Shown: positions 47,369-57,326, numbered from the stretch's first letter. The stretch is 64,000 nucleotides of DNA from Burkholderia sp. Ax-1724 (GCF_011752995.1 NZ_VWWL01000001.1:62001-126000), one strand, 5' to 3'. Made by a program: numbers and translations. The notes: generated from the letters alone by a model not told the origin.

Positions 47369-48184
47369 TCAGAACGTGTGCTCGGCGCTTGGAAACGCTC
47401 CCTCTTTCACCGCCCGCACATACGTCTCGACCGCCGCCTGAATGCTCGGCTGCCCCTGCATGAAATCCTTCACGAAGCGCGGACGCTTGCCGGGGAAAAT
47501 CCCGAGCATGTCGTGCAGCACGAGCACCTGACCCGAGCAGTCGAGCCCCGCGCCGATGCCGATCGTCGGAATGCGCAACTGCTTCGTGACCTCGCTCGCG
47601 AGTGGCGACGGAATCGCTTCCATCACGATCAGCTGCGCGCCGGCTTCCTGTACCGCGAGCGAATCGCGCAGCAACTGGCTCGCCGCCGCTTCGGTCTTGC
47701 CCTGCACCTTGAAGCCGCCGAACGCATGCACCGACTGCGGCGTGAGCCCGACGTGCGCGCACACCGGAACCGAACGCTCGACCAGATGACGCACCGTGCC
47801 CGCGAGCCATTCGCCGCCTTCGAGCTTGACCATCTGCGCGCCCGCGCGCATTAGTTCGACCGCGCTTCTGAACGCGTCTTCCGGCGTGCCGTACGTGCCG
47901 AACGGCATGTCGGCAACGATCAGCGCCGACGGCCGCGCGCGTGCGACGCTCGCCGTGTGATACGCGATGTCGGCAAGCGACACCGGCAGCGTGGTTGTCT
48001 GCCCTTGCAGCACATTGCCGAGCGAGTCGCCGATCAGCAGCACGTCGACGCCCGCGCGGTCGAGCAGCGCGGAAAAACTCGCGTCGTAGCAGGTGAGCAT
48101 CGCGATTTTTTCGCCGGCGTCGCGCATTGCCTGCAGTTTCGGCACGGTGATAGCGCTCCGGCTCGCTTCCTGCAAATAGGTCAT
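47369..48184 (-). CDS. panB: 3-methyl-2-oxobutanoate hydroxymethyltransferase
   Basis: First committed step of pantothenate synthesis: adds a hydroxymethyl group from 5,10-methylene-THF to ketoisovalerate. 271 residues. Family segments: [86 protein letters not shown] and [20 protein letters not shown]. It is last in a minus-strand run with a deoxynucleoside kinase and folK, 36 bases after the kinase. Confidence 0.97.
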   Translation of the reverse strand: MTYLQEASRSAITVPKLQAMRDAGEKIAMLTCYDASFSALLDRAGVDVLLIGDSLGNVLQGQTTTLPVSLADIAYHTASVARARPSALIVADMPFGTYGTPEDAFRSAVELMRAGAQMVKLEGGEWLAGTVRHLVERSVPVCAHVGLTPQSVHAFGGFKVQGKTEAAASQLLRDSLAVQEAGAQLIVMEAIPSPLASEVTKQLRIPTIGIGAGLDCSGQVLVLHDMLGIFPGKRPRFVKDFMQGQPSIQAAVETYVRAVKEGAFPSAEHTF

Positions 48185-48220
48185 GGTTAATCCAATGGAA
48201 AAAGAAATGGCCGAGCCCGC

Positions 48221-48901
48221 TTAGAGCGAGGTGCCTTTGACGAAGAATTCCTTGCGGCCGCGCATCGTCTCGATGCGTTCGGCGAGCAGCGCGAGGTCCG
48301 CATCGGAGTCGAGTGGATTCAGGTGCTCGGCGTTGACCGTCAGCACGGGCGTGTGGTCGTAGTGGTAGAAGAACTCGTTGTATGCGTCGCAGAGCGCGCG
48401 CAGATAGGCGTCGGAAATCTGCAGTTCCATCGGCACCGCGCGCTTCTGGATGCGCGCGAACAGCACCTCGGGGCTCGCCTGCAGATAGACGACGAAGTCC
48501 GGCGCGGGCGCGCTGACGTCGAGCCGGGCGGCGAGCGCGCGATATAGCTGCCACTCGTCTTCCTGCAAGGTGAGACGCGCGAAGATGTCGTTTTTCTGCG
48601 TGAGAAAGTCGGCGACGAGCGGCGTGCCGGTGGCCTGCGCCGCGCTCACTTCGTGCGCCTGCTGCGTGCGTTGCAGCGCGAAGTGCAGTTGCACCGGCAG
48701 CGCGTAGCGCGCGGTATCGCGATAGAAGCGTTCCAGAAACGGATTCTCGTGCGGGCGCTCGAACAGCTCCTGCATCGACCAGCGTTGCGCGAGGCGCCGC
48801 GCGAGCGAGGTCTTGCCGACGCCGATCGGCCCTTCGATCGCGAGATAGCCGAACGGCGGACGTAGTTGCGGCGCGGTGACCGTGAGCGGCGGCGAACTCA
48901 T
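48221..48901 (-). CDS. deoxynucleoside kinase family protein
   Basis: Salvage kinase of the deoxyadenosine/deoxyguanosine/thymidine kinase 2 fold. 226 residues. The P-loop is YLAIEGPIGVGKTSLARRLA (about 19-38), followed by FLERFYRDTARYALPVQLHF, VADFLTQKNDIFARLTL and a DFVVYLQASPEVLFARIQKR segment that holds the lid arginine region. Its start overlaps the folK stop (ATGA), so the two are translationally coupled. Substrate preference is not readable. It lies between folK and panB, an arrangement common in beta-proteobacteria. Confidence 0.9.
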   Translation of the reverse strand: MSSPPLTVTAPQLRPPFGYLAIEGPIGVGKTSLARRLAQRWSMQELFERPHENPFLERFYRDTARYALPVQLHFALQRTQQAHEVSAAQATGTPLVADFLTQKNDIFARLTLQEDEWQLYRALAARLDVSAPAPDFVVYLQASPEVLFARIQKRAVPMELQISDAYLRALCDAYNEFFYHYDHTPVLTVNAEHLNPLDSDADLALLAERIETMRGRKEFFVKGTSL

Positions 48902-49443
48902 TCGCAGCGGCCCTTATCGGCGGAATCGTCGCCGTTCAGCGCGTTGAGCATCGGGCACTGGCACGGCCCCTTCATCTTTTCGATGCGCTGATCGCGGACA
49001 TGTTCGAGCAGCGCGCTAGCGCGCCCATGTTGCGGAATGATGATCGCCGCGTCGATTTCGACGAGCGGCACGAGCGCGAATGCGCGCTCCACGAGACGCG
49101 GATGCGGCACGATCAGATCGGCTTCGTCGATCGACTGATCGCCGTACAGCAGGATGTCGAGGTCGAGCGTGCGCGGGGCGTTGCGAAACGGCCGCTCGCG
49201 GCCGAAGTGATGCTCGATCTTGTGGCACAGCGCGAGCAGATGCCGCACGGGGAGCGTCGTTTCGAGCTTCACGACGCAGTTGAAATAGTCGTCGCCGCCC
49301 GCGTCGATCGGGGCGGTGCGATACAGGCTCGATTTGGCGAGCACGGTGATGGTGTGCTGTTGTGCGAGGCACACCACCGCGTCTTTCAGGGTCTGACGCG
49401 CGTCCCCGAGATTCGCGCCGAGACCAAGATAAGCAACCGTCAT
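48898..49443 (-). CDS. folK: 2-amino-4-hydroxy-6-hydroxymethyldihydropteridine diphosphokinase
   Basis: Pyrophosphorylates the pterin for dihydropteroate synthesis in the folate pathway. 181 residues. The signature is near the N-terminus, VAYLGLGANLGDARQTL, followed by SSLYRTAPIDAGGDDYFNCV, GRERPFRNAPRTLDLDILLY (the HPPK catalytic region) and VPHPRLVERAFALVPLVEI. A C-terminal extension of about 30 residues ends in CQCPMLNALNGDDSADKGRC. It overlaps the downstream kinase gene by four bases and follows pcnB after 48 bases. Confidence 0.96.
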   Translation of the reverse strand: MTVAYLGLGANLGDARQTLKDAVVCLAQQHTITVLAKSSLYRTAPIDAGGDDYFNCVVKLETTLPVRHLLALCHKIEHHFGRERPFRNAPRTLDLDILLYGDQSIDEADLIVPHPRLVERAFALVPLVEIDAAIIIPQHGRASALLEHVRDQRIEKMKGPCQCPMLNALNGDDSADKGRCE

Positions 49444-49491
49444 GGCATAACTTCCTGCAACTATCGTTCGACGGCTTCCGCGAACGCCGCG

Positions 49492-51105
49492 TCAGTCTTC
49501 GTGCGAGCCTGTGTGGCCCGCGTCGTTGTCCGTGCGTTCGGCTGGTGTGCCGCCCTCCATTCCGTCACCTGATTTGCGGTTTCTGGCGCCTCCGCGCCGC
49601 CGGCGTTTTCTGGGGCTCCGGTCCTTCCCGCCTTGCGTGAGCAATGTCTCGCGCGCGGCGGCGTCTCCTTCGATGAACTCCGTCCACCATGCGCCGGCCG
49701 ACTCGTCGAGTTCGCCCGAGGCGCAGCGCAACAGGAGGAAATCATACCCCGCTCTAAATCTTTGGTGTTCCAGCAGCTTCAGCGCGCTGCGGCCCGAACG
49801 TTTTTCGAGGCGCAGCTGCAGACCCCAGATCTCGCGCATGTCGGCCGAGAAGCGCTTGTGGATCGCGAGTTTCTCGGTTTGCATGTCGAGCACTTCGTCC
49901 ATCGCGCGATGCAGCGCGGGCACCGGGTACTCGCCTTCGGCCTCGAATTTCTGCCAGCGCTGCTGCACGTCGTGCCACAGCAGCGTCGCGAACAGGAAGC
50001 CCGGCGAGACCGGCTTGCCGGCCAGCACGCGCGCGTCGGTGCTGGAGAGAGCGAGCGAGATGAATTTCTCGCCGGTCGGCTGTTCGAGCACGACGTCGAG
50101 CAGCGGCAGCAGTCCGTGATGCAGGCCTTCCTGGCGCAGCCGCTTCAGGCATGCGAGCGCGTGACCCGACAGCATGAGCTTGAGCATCTCGTCGAACAGA
50201 CGCGCGGCGGGCACGTTGTTGATGAGGTCGGCCATCTTCTTGATCGGCGCGCGCGTTGCGTCGTCGATCTCGAAGCCGAGCTTGGCGGCGAAACGCACGA
50301 CGCGCAGCATGCGCACCGGGTCTTCGCGATAGCGCGTGGCCGGGTCGCCGATCATGCGCAGCAGGCGTGCGCGGATGTCGGCCATGCCGTTGTGGTAGTC
50401 CAGCACGGTTTGCGTGGCCGGATCGTAGTACATCGCGTTGATCGTGAAGTCGCGGCGCGTGGCGTCTTCGTGCTGCTCGCCCCAGACGTTGTCGCGCAGC
50501 ACGCGGCCGCTCGCGTCGACCGCATGGGTGCGGCGGTCGAGCTCGTCGCGCTTCAGGCGCTTCGGCGGCGCGGCGTCGGCCGCGGGCGGATCGACGAGCG
50601 CGCGGAACGTCGAGGTCTCGATGATTTCCTGGCCGAACTGCACGTGCACGATCTGGAAGCGCCGGCCGATGATGCGAGCGCGGCGGAACAGCTTCTGCAC
50701 CTGTTCGGGCGTCGCGTCGGTCGCGACGTCGAAGTCTTTCGGTTTCACGCCGAGCAGCAGGTCGCGCACCGCACCGCCGACGATGAACGCACGGTAGCCC
50801 GCCTGTTGCAGACCTTCGGTGACGCGGATCGCGTTGCGCGAGATCAGCGTGGGGTCGATGCCGTGCACGTCGTGCGGAATGATGACGGGCGCGTCCGGTT
50901 CGCGCGGCGCTTTGGCGGCGGCCGCGGCGGATTTGCGGCGCGGCTTCGCGGCCGTGCCGGAAGCGCTCGTGCCGGCGCCGGACTTGCCGCGCGCCGATGC
51001 GTTGCCTTTGGCGTCGCCGGCCTCGGCGTGGGTTTCGGCGGAGAGCGTGTCGTCAGCGGTCGCCGCGTCCTGGCCGAAGAGCTTGCGAATGAGTTTCTTG
51101 ATCAC
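49492..51105 (-). CDS. pcnB: poly(A) polymerase I
   Basis: Adds poly(A) tails to RNA 3' ends, promoting decay; class II nucleotidyltransferase. 537 residues. After an Ala/Lys-rich N-terminal stretch (about 15-70), the catalytic core has AFIVGGAVRDLLLGVKPKDF, the DVATDATPEQVQ pair, RRARIIGRRFQIVHV and RRDFTINAMYYDP, then REDPVRMLRVVRFAAKLGFE. The C-terminal tail is strongly basic (RKRRRRGGARNRK), as in PcnB rather than CCA enzymes. It overlaps the HAD phosphatase gene upstream by four bases. Confidence 0.94.
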   Translation of the reverse strand: MIKKLIRKLFGQDAATADDTLSAETHAEAGDAKGNASARGKSGAGTSASGTAAKPRRKSAAAAAKAPREPDAPVIIPHDVHGIDPTLISRNAIRVTEGLQQAGYRAFIVGGAVRDLLLGVKPKDFDVATDATPEQVQKLFRRARIIGRRFQIVHVQFGQEIIETSTFRALVDPPAADAAPPKRLKRDELDRRTHAVDASGRVLRDNVWGEQHEDATRRDFTINAMYYDPATQTVLDYHNGMADIRARLLRMIGDPATRYREDPVRMLRVVRFAAKLGFEIDDATRAPIKKMADLINNVPAARLFDEMLKLMLSGHALACLKRLRQEGLHHGLLPLLDVVLEQPTGEKFISLALSSTDARVLAGKPVSPGFLFATLLWHDVQQRWQKFEAEGEYPVPALHRAMDEVLDMQTEKLAIHKRFSADMREIWGLQLRLEKRSGRSALKLLEHQRFRAGYDFLLLRCASGELDESAGAWWTEFIEGDAAARETLLTQGGKDRSPRKRRRRGGARNRKSGDGMEGGTPAERTDNDAGHTGSHED

Positions 51106-51788
51106 GAGGGTTGAAAGAGTTCGAGGATGCGCCAGCCTTTGGCTTGCGCATGGGCGCGCAACGTGTCGTCCGGATTGGTCGCGATGGGATCGGTGACTTT
51201 TTCGAGCAGCGGGATGTCGTTGTGCGAATCGCTATAGAAATAGCTGTGCTCGAAGTCGCTCCAGTTCTTGCCGAGCGAGGCGAGCCACATTTCGGTGCGC
51301 ACGATCTTGCCTTCCTTGTAGCTCGGCGTGCCGGTCGGGCGGCCCGTGTAAGCGCCGTGCGGATCGCCGCCGACGGTTTCCGCCTCGCAGGCGATCAGCG
51401 CGTCGACGCCGAATGCCTGGGCGATCGGCCGCGTGATGAATTCGTTGGTGGCGGTGACAACGCAGCAGAGGTCGCCCGCTTCGCGGTGCTGCTTCACGAG
51501 TTCGAGCGCGGCCGGCAGGATGGCCGGCGTGATGACCTCGTGCATGTACTGCGCGTGAAGGTCGGCAAGCTGCGCGCGCGAGTACCTGGCGAGCGGCGTC
51601 AGCATGGCGATCAGATAAGCGTGAATGTCGAGCTGGCCGGCTTTGTAGTCGGCGTAGAAGCGGTCGTTTTCACGGGCGAAATTTTCGGCGTCGACCATGC
51701 CTTTTTTCACCATGAAGCGGCCCCATTCGTGGTCGCTGTCGGTGGGAATGAGCGTGTGGTCGAGATCGAAGAGTGCGAGGTTAGCCAT
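51102..51788 (-). CDS. HAD-IB family phosphatase
   Basis: Haloacid-dehalogenase fold hydrolase of the SerB/CicA-like IB subfamily. 228 residues. The nucleophile motif is LALFDLDHTLIPTDSDHEW (DxDxT, D8/D10). Motif II is CVVTATNEFITRPIAQAFG, the lysine is in PSYKEGKIVR, and motif III is SYFYSDSHNDIPLLEKV. Substrate is unknown; related proteins act on phosphoserine-like or histidinol-phosphate-type substrates. Its start overlaps hda by eight bases and its stop overlaps pcnB by four, so the three are one operon. Confidence 0.9.
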   Translation of the reverse strand: MANLALFDLDHTLIPTDSDHEWGRFMVKKGMVDAENFARENDRFYADYKAGQLDIHAYLIAMLTPLARYSRAQLADLHAQYMHEVITPAILPAALELVKQHREAGDLCCVVTATNEFITRPIAQAFGVDALIACEAETVGGDPHGAYTGRPTGTPSYKEGKIVRTEMWLASLGKNWSDFEHSYFYSDSHNDIPLLEKVTDPIATNPDDTLRAHAQAKGWRILELFQPS

Positions 51789-52662
51789 GGGGGCCTATTT
51801 TACTTGAAGCGGGAGAGACGGCGTATGAACCTGCCGGGTCGGCCAGGGACGCGCCGGTGCCCGGGCCTTCGTGCGCGGCGGCCGGGCCGGATGCGGATGA
51901 GGCTGGCGCAGCGGATGCCCCCCCTGCGGCCGGGCCGGTAATGGAGCCCGTGGAACCGCCGCGCCGCTCGTCCGCGCCGGGCGATGCGAGCATCGTGCGC
52001 AACAGCGGCAGCGTGACCGCGCGCTTCTGTTCGAGCGAGAAGCGGTCGAGCGCGTCGAGCAGCGCCATCAGGCTCGGCATGTCGCGGCGAAAATGCGTGA
52101 GCAGGTAGGCCGGCACGTCGTCGGCGAGCATGATGCCGCGCTCGCGCGCCGCGCGTTTGAGCACCGCGGCCTTGGCGTCGTCGGGCAGCGGCGCGAGATG
52201 AAACACGAGACCCCAGCCGAGCCGCGTGCGCAGATCCTCGCGCACGGTCATGCCGATCGGTGGCGCGTTGCCCGCGGCGACCAGCGCACTGGTCGGGTGC
52301 GCGCGTACTTCGTTGAAGAGGTTGAACACGGCGATCTGCTGCGCGGCCGACAGCGCATCGCAGTCGTCGATCGCATAGAGCGCGACGCGCGGATCGAAGC
52401 CGAACGCGGCGAGGCTGCTCTGCGGGCCGGCGAAGCGCGCATGGCCCGGCGGCGCTTCGTGCACGAGCGCCTGCAGCAGATGCGTGCGGCCGCTGCCGGC
52501 TTCGCCCCAGACGTAGAAGGTGCGATCGGCGACCGGCCCGGCGGCGAGCGCGTTGTCGAGCTCGCGCAGACGCGTGACCAGCTCGGCGTTCACGCCGGCG
52601 AAAAAATTGTCGAATGTCGATGGCGGCGGGGTGCCGAGATCGAGCGTCAGTTGACGAAGCAC
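51781..52662 (-). CDS. hda: DnaA regulatory inactivator Hda
   Basis: AAA+ protein that, with the DNA-loaded beta clamp, stimulates ATP hydrolysis by DnaA and prevents re-initiation. 293 residues. The N-terminus MLRQLTLDLGTPPPS contains the clamp-binding QLTLDL motif of Hda. The P-loop is VWGEAGSGRTHLLQAL (Arg replacing the usual Lys, typical of Hda), Walker B is LYAIDDCDALSAA, and sensor-2 is in the lid region. The last 60 residues are an Ala/Gly/Ser-rich extension absent from E. coli Hda (about 233-248 residues). It overlaps the HAD gene by eight bases. Confidence 0.93.
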   Translation of the reverse strand: MLRQLTLDLGTPPPSTFDNFFAGVNAELVTRLRELDNALAAGPVADRTFYVWGEAGSGRTHLLQALVHEAPPGHARFAGPQSSLAAFGFDPRVALYAIDDCDALSAAQQIAVFNLFNEVRAHPTSALVAAGNAPPIGMTVREDLRTRLGWGLVFHLAPLPDDAKAAVLKRAARERGIMLADDVPAYLLTHFRRDMPSLMALLDALDRFSLEQKRAVTLPLLRTMLASPGADERRGGSTGSITGPAAGGASAAPASSASGPAAAHEGPGTGASLADPAGSYAVSPASSKIGPHG

Positions 52663-52973
52663 AGTAGGTTAATGCCGAATTAATGCCGAAAATAAGGCTC
52701 GGGCCGCACCGGGCCCGAACCTCGGGGCCTGAAGCGTCAAGCAAGCCGATCAATCAAGCGGGTCAATCAGCGCTCAGTGGTTGCAGGGCGTGCTCGCCGG
52801 GCTGCCGGGCCGCGCGTCGCGCGAACGCGGCGGATGGAATCGCGCGTGGTAGCGGCACGGGAATCGGAGTGTCGTAGGGCAAACTCGTTTCCGGCTCGGT
52901 CGAACGCGCGAATTCCAGCCAGGCGGCCGGCATCGGGTAAAATCGCATTTTACCGACCTTCGAGCTCTTCCCC
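52663..52973. other. intergenic region between hda and purM
   Basis: 311 bases between divergent genes. The purM promoter palindrome lies at 52936-52954. A 70-residue minus-strand frame (52763-52975) has no ribosome site or recognisable motif, and I do not count it as a gene. Nothing else is seen. Confidence 0.5.
52936..52954 (+). promoter_or_regulatory. palindrome over the purM -10 region
   Basis: GGTAAAAT-CGC-ATTTTACC, an 8-bp inverted repeat containing a -10-like TAAAAT (52938-52943). Transcription would start about 24 bases before the purM ATG. It does not match the known PurR box. Similar TAAAAT boxes precede ubiA and hrcA without this dyad. Confidence 0.5.
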
Positions 52974-54041
52974 ATGAATCAACCGAAATCCACCCCGTCT
53001 TCAACCGATTCGGCCCAAGGTTTGTCGTATCGCGACGCCGGCGTGGACATCGATGCGGGCGACGCCCTCGTCGACGCCATCAAGCCCTTTGCCAGGAAGA
53101 CTCTGCGCGACGGCGTGCTGGGCGGCATCGGCGGATTCGGCGCGCTGTTCGAAGTGCCGAAGAAGTACAAGGAGCCGGTGCTCGTGTCCGGCACCGACGG
53201 CGTCGGTACCAAGCTGCGCCTCGCGTTCCAGCTGAACCGCCACGACACGGTCGGTCAGGACCTCGTCGCGATGAGCGTCAACGACATCCTCGTGCAGGGC
53301 GCCGAGCCGCTGTTCTTCCTCGACTACTTCGCCTGCGGCAAGCTCGAGGTCGGCACGGCGGCCACCGTCGTCAAAGGCATCGCGCACGGTTGCGAACTGT
53401 CGGGCTGCGCGCTGATCGGCGGCGAAACGGCGGAAATGCCGGGCATGTACCCGGACGGCGAATACGACCTGGCCGGTTTCGCGGTCGGCGCGGTGGAAAA
53501 GAGCAAGATCATCGACGGCAGCAAGATCGCTCCGGGCGACGTGGTGCTCGGTCTCGCGTCGAGCGGCATTCATTCGAACGGTTTCTCGCTGGTGCGCAAG
53601 ATCATCGAGCGCGCCAATCCCGATCTGAACGCAGAGTTCGACGGCCGCACGCTGGCCGACGCGCTGATGGCGCCGACGCGCATCTACGTGAAGCCGCTGC
53701 TCGCGCTGATGCAGCAGATCGAGGTCAAGGGCATGGCGCACATTACGGGCGGTGGCCTCGTCGAGAACATTCCGCGCGTGCTGCGCGACGGTCTGACGGC
53801 CGAGCTCGATCAGCGCGCATGGCCGCTGCCGCCGCTGTTCTCGTGGCTGCAGAAGCACGGCGGTGTCGCCGATGCGGAAATGCACCGTGTGTTCAACTGC
53901 GGTATCGGCATGGCGGTGATCGTGGCGGCGGCGGATGCCGAGGCGGCGATCGGTTCGCTGTCCGCGGCGGGCGAGCAGGTCTGGAAGATCGGCACGGTTC
54001 GCGCAAGCGCGGCCGGCGAAGCGCAGACGGTGGTGGTCTAA
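52974..54041 (+). CDS. purM: phosphoribosylformylglycinamidine cyclo-ligase (AIR synthetase)
   Basis: Fifth step of purine synthesis: ATP-driven ring closure of FGAM to AIR. 355 residues. The N-terminus [20 protein letters not shown] is typical, then [20 protein letters not shown], the family stretch [40 protein letters not shown], and in the C-terminal domain [17 protein letters not shown] and [14 protein letters not shown]. It diverges from hda and converges on miaA. Confidence 0.98.
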   Translation: MNQPKSTPSSTDSAQGLSYRDAGVDIDAGDALVDAIKPFARKTLRDGVLGGIGGFGALFEVPKKYKEPVLVSGTDGVGTKLRLAFQLNRHDTVGQDLVAMSVNDILVQGAEPLFFLDYFACGKLEVGTAATVVKGIAHGCELSGCALIGGETAEMPGMYPDGEYDLAGFAVGAVEKSKIIDGSKIAPGDVVLGLASSGIHSNGFSLVRKIIERANPDLNAEFDGRTLADALMAPTRIYVKPLLALMQQIEVKGMAHITGGGLVENIPRVLRDGLTAELDQRAWPLPPLFSWLQKHGGVADAEMHRVFNCGIGMAVIVAAADAEAAIGSLSAAGEQVWKIGTVRASAAGEAQTVVV

Positions 54042-54206
54042 GGGTTTAAGGTTTGAGCGGTTCGCGCGGCTTCCTCAGGGCGTCGCGCGGGCCGCGGTGG
54101 TTCAAGGTCGTTCAGGTCGGTTCGAATGTGCTTGAACTATTTGTTTGAACTTCGAAGAGCCGGTTCCGGATTCTTCAGATTCGCGTTTTCCTTCTCTCCC
54201 GGCTGT

Positions 54207-55187
54207 TCAGGCCAGTGCCTCGATCAACTCCACCACCCGCGCCGTTGCGTGCGGATCGCAGCAATCCACCACCTTTCGCTCCGTCATGCTGCGCAGCCAC
54301 GTAAGCTGGCGCTTGCATAGCTGACGCGTCGCGAAGACTCCCTTGTCGCGCATGGTTGGGTAATCGACCGCGCCGTCGAGGTATTCCCACACCTGCCGAT
54401 AGCCGACACAACGCATCGACGGCATCTCGGGCAGCAGATCGCCGCGCGCGCGCAGCTTCGCGACTTCATCGACGAAACCGTGCGCAAGCATCGCGTCGAA
54501 GCGCTGCTCGATACGCTGGTGCAGTACGCCGCGCTCGGAGGGCTCCAGCGCGATCGGCACGAAGCGCCAGGCCGACGCGGCAGCGTCGATGCGCGCGGGC
54601 GCAGCAAGCAGCGTCGCCATCGGCTGGCCGGTCAGCATGAACACTTCGAGCGCGCGCTGGATGCGCTGCGAATCGTTCGGCGCGAGGCGCGCGGCCGTGA
54701 CCGGATCGACCGCGGCGAGCCGCGCGTGCAGCGCGGGCCAGCCGTCGCGCGCGGCGTCGGCGTCGAGTGCTGCGCGCACGTCGGCATCGGCGGCAGGCAA
54801 ATCGTTGAGCCCCTGCGTGAGCGCCTTGTAGTACAGCATCGTGCCGCCGACCAGCAGCGGTAGCCGGCCGCGCGCATGAATCTCGCCGACGAGCCGCAGC
54901 GTGTCGGCGCGAAATTGCGCGGCCGAATACGAGTCGGCCGGATCGACGATATCGATCAGATGATGCGGCGCGACCGCGCGTTCTTCCGCCGTCGGCTTGG
55001 CGGTGCCGATGTCCATCTCGCGATAGACGAGCGCCGAATCGACGCTGATGATCTCGACCGGCCGCCGCGCGGCCAGCGCGAGCGCGGCGGCGGTCTTGCC
55101 GGACGCGGTCGGGCCGAGCAGGCAGGGGATCGGAGCAGGGTGTGACGTCATGGGCAAGCGGGCGCGCGTCGCAACGGTTTCATTCAA
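54207..55187 (-). CDS. miaA: tRNA dimethylallyltransferase
   Basis: Adds the dimethylallyl group to A37 of tRNAs reading U-starting codons. 326 residues. The P-loop is [19 protein letters not shown] (about 22-40), followed by [38 protein letters not shown] and [17 protein letters not shown]. Later segments are [19 protein letters not shown] and [15 protein letters not shown], and [12 protein letters not shown] near the end. It starts nine bases after mutL stops, the classic mutL-miaA pairing. Confidence 0.97.
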   Translation of the reverse strand: MNETVATRARLPMTSHPAPIPCLLGPTASGKTAAALALAARRPVEIISVDSALVYREMDIGTAKPTAEERAVAPHHLIDIVDPADSYSAAQFRADTLRLVGEIHARGRLPLLVGGTMLYYKALTQGLNDLPAADADVRAALDADAARDGWPALHARLAAVDPVTAARLAPNDSQRIQRALEVFMLTGQPMATLLAAPARIDAAASAWRFVPIALEPSERGVLHQRIEQRFDAMLAHGFVDEVAKLRARGDLLPEMPSMRCVGYRQVWEYLDGAVDYPTMRDKGVFATRQLCKRQLTWLRSMTERKVVDCCDPHATARVVELIEALA

Positions 55188-55196
55188 CGCAGCGCG

Positions 55197-57326
55197 TTAT
55201 TGCCCGCGCATGAACAGCCGATCGAGATCGGCGAGCGTCAGCTGATACCAGGTCGGCCGCCCGTGGTTGCATTGGTCGGCGCGTTCGGTTGCTTCCATCT
55301 GGCGCAACAGCGCATTCATTTCGTCGAGCGTCAGACGCCGGTTCGCGCGTACCGCGTGATGGCAGGCGAGCGTGCCGAGCAGTTCGTGCTGGCGCTCGGT
55401 CAGCACGCGCGAGCCACCGAACGCGTGCAGGTCGGACAGTACCGCGCGCGCGAGCGCCTGCAGATCGGCGTCTTTCAGCAGCGCGGGCACCGCGCGGATC
55501 GCGAGCGTGGTCGGCGAGAGCACCGCGAGGTCGAAGCCGAGCGCGTCGAGCGTGTCGCGCTCTTCCTCGACCGTGCCGATTTCGACCGGGTCGGCCTGCA
55601 TCGTCTGCGGGATCAGCAGCGGCTGCACGGCAATTGCGCGATCGGCGAGCGCGTTCTTGAACTGCTCGTAGAGGATGCGTTCGTGCGCGGCGTGCATGTC
55701 GACGATCACGAGCCCGTGGCGATTCTGCGCGAGCACATAGATGCCGTGAACCTGGCCGAGCGCGAAGCCGAGCGGCTGGTCGTCGGCGGCGTCGAACGTG
55801 CTTGCGCCGAACGGTGCGGCGGAAAACGGCGCGGCGGGTGCCGTCGTGCCGTAGGGCGCGGTCGTTTCGGCGGCCGAATCGCGCGCCTCGAACAGCGAGG
55901 CCCCTTCGACCCGCCCGGCAAGCGGGTCCTTGCGGCCGAACAGCGCGTCGTAGCCCGCGAGCGGTTGCGCGACCGGTAGCGTGCCTTGCGTCATGCGCGC
56001 CTGGCGCATCCAGGTGTTGCCGGGCTGCGAGCCGCCGAATCCGCCGGAGCCGGTGCGGGCGCCGGTGCCGAAACCGGCTCCCGAAGCGCCGCCTGACATA
56101 CCGGCACCCGAGCCGAAGCCGCCGCCCGCGCTGCCGGCACCGCCTGCGCTACTTGCACCACTTGCACCGCCCAACGGCGTCGCCCCAAACGAAGCCGGCT
56201 CACCCGCTGTCGGCTCCAGGTGTGCCGCATGTCCGCCCGCCGTCGTTTCCGGCGACGCGCCCGCGTGCCGCGCAAGCGCGCGCTGCACCGCGTGGAACAC
56301 GAACTGGTGGATCGAGCGCGAATCGCGGAAACGCACTTCGATCTTCGACGGATGCACGTTCACGTCGACGCCTTCGGGCGGCAGATCGAGGAACAGCACG
56401 TAGGACGGAAAGCGCTCGCCGTGCAGCACGTCTTCATAAGCGGCGCGCACCGCGTGGGTGAGCAGCTTGTCGCGCACGAAGCGGCCGTTGACGAAGAAAT
56501 ACTGCTGATCGGCGCGGCCGCGGCTCGCGGTCGGCAGACCGGCGCAGCCGTAGATCGCGAGCGGACCGGCGGCTTCGTCGAGCGGCAGATGGGCGGTCGC
56601 GAACGTGTCGCCGAGAATCTTCGCGACGCGCACGGGCGGCTCGCTCGCGTTCCAGTGCTCGACGGCCTTGCCGTTATGCAGCACCGAAATCGCGACGTCG
56701 GGACGCGCGAGCGCGGCGCGGCGAATCTGTTCGAGGCAATGGCCGAGTTCGGTCTGTTCGCTTTTCAGGAATTTGCGGCGCGCGGGCGTGTTGAAGTACA
56801 GCTCGCGGACTTCGATCGTCGTGCCTTGCGTGCCGGCCGCGGGACTCAGCACGCCGGTTTCCGCGTCGATGCGTACCGCGTGCGGCGCGTCGGCCGTGCG
56901 GCTCGTGATGCTCATTTGCGCGACCGATGCGATCGACGCCAGCGCTTCGCCGCGGAACCCGAGCGTCGCGACCGCTTCGAGTTCGGCGAGCGAGCGGATC
57001 TTGCTGGTCGCGTGGCGCGTCAGGGCGAGCGCGAGTTCGTTTTCGGGGATGCCGCAGCCGTCGTCGGTAATCGAAATGCGTTTGACGCCGCCTTCGTCGA
57101 ACAGGATGCGCAGCGTTTGCGCGCCCGCGTCGAGCGCATTTTCGAGCAGTTCCTTGACCACCGAGGCCGGCCGTTCGACCACTTCGCCGGCGGCGATCTG
57201 GCTGATCAGTTGATCGGGCAGGGGCTGGATCGCGCGCAACGGACGCGGCGCGGGCGCGGTGCCGGACGTGTCGGGGTGCGCGGCCGCGGCGGGGGCGCCG
57301 GCAGGCGTTTCGGAAAATTCTGACAT
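55197..57326 (-). CDS. mutL: DNA mismatch repair protein MutL
   Basis: GHKL ATPase that links MutS mismatch recognition to strand removal. The start MSEFSETPAGAPAA at 57326 gives 709 residues; the frame is open to 57374. The ATPase domain has LISQIAAGEVVERPASVVKE, ELLENALDAGAQ, DDGCGIPENELALALTRHAT and LGFRGEALASIASV. A long Gly/Ala/Ser-rich linker (about 395-470) separates it from the C-terminal dimerisation domain, which contains DMHAAHERILYEQFKNALA and ACHHAVRANRRLTLDEM and ends QCNHGRPTW. The linker is unusually repetitive. No endonuclease DQHA(x)2E(x)4E motif is seen; that agrees with organisms that do not nick through MutL, though this is judged by eye. Confidence 0.95.
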   Translation of the reverse strand: MSEFSETPAGAPAAAAHPDTSGTAPAPRPLRAIQPLPDQLISQIAAGEVVERPASVVKELLENALDAGAQTLRILFDEGGVKRISITDDGCGIPENELALALTRHATSKIRSLAELEAVATLGFRGEALASIASVAQMSITSRTADAPHAVRIDAETGVLSPAAGTQGTTIEVRELYFNTPARRKFLKSEQTELGHCLEQIRRAALARPDVAISVLHNGKAVEHWNASEPPVRVAKILGDTFATAHLPLDEAAGPLAIYGCAGLPTASRGRADQQYFFVNGRFVRDKLLTHAVRAAYEDVLHGERFPSYVLFLDLPPEGVDVNVHPSKIEVRFRDSRSIHQFVFHAVQRALARHAGASPETTAGGHAAHLEPTAGEPASFGATPLGGASGASSAGGAGSAGGGFGSGAGMSGGASGAGFGTGARTGSGGFGGSQPGNTWMRQARMTQGTLPVAQPLAGYDALFGRKDPLAGRVEGASLFEARDSAAETTAPYGTTAPAAPFSAAPFGASTFDAADDQPLGFALGQVHGIYVLAQNRHGLVIVDMHAAHERILYEQFKNALADRAIAVQPLLIPQTMQADPVEIGTVEEERDTLDALGFDLAVLSPTTLAIRAVPALLKDADLQALARAVLSDLHAFGGSRVLTERQHELLGTLACHHAVRANRRLTLDEMNALLRQMEATERADQCNHGRPTWYQLTLADLDRLFMRGQ

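Noticed and set aside
52763..52975. 70-codon minus-strand frame between hda and purM
   Set aside because: No ribosome site, no motif, rich in Pro/Ala/Arg, and it overlaps the purM promoter palindrome.
54100..54165. GGTTCGAAT-like sequence after purM, resembling a tRNA T-arm
   Set aside because: No acceptor, D or anticodon stems can be drawn around it.
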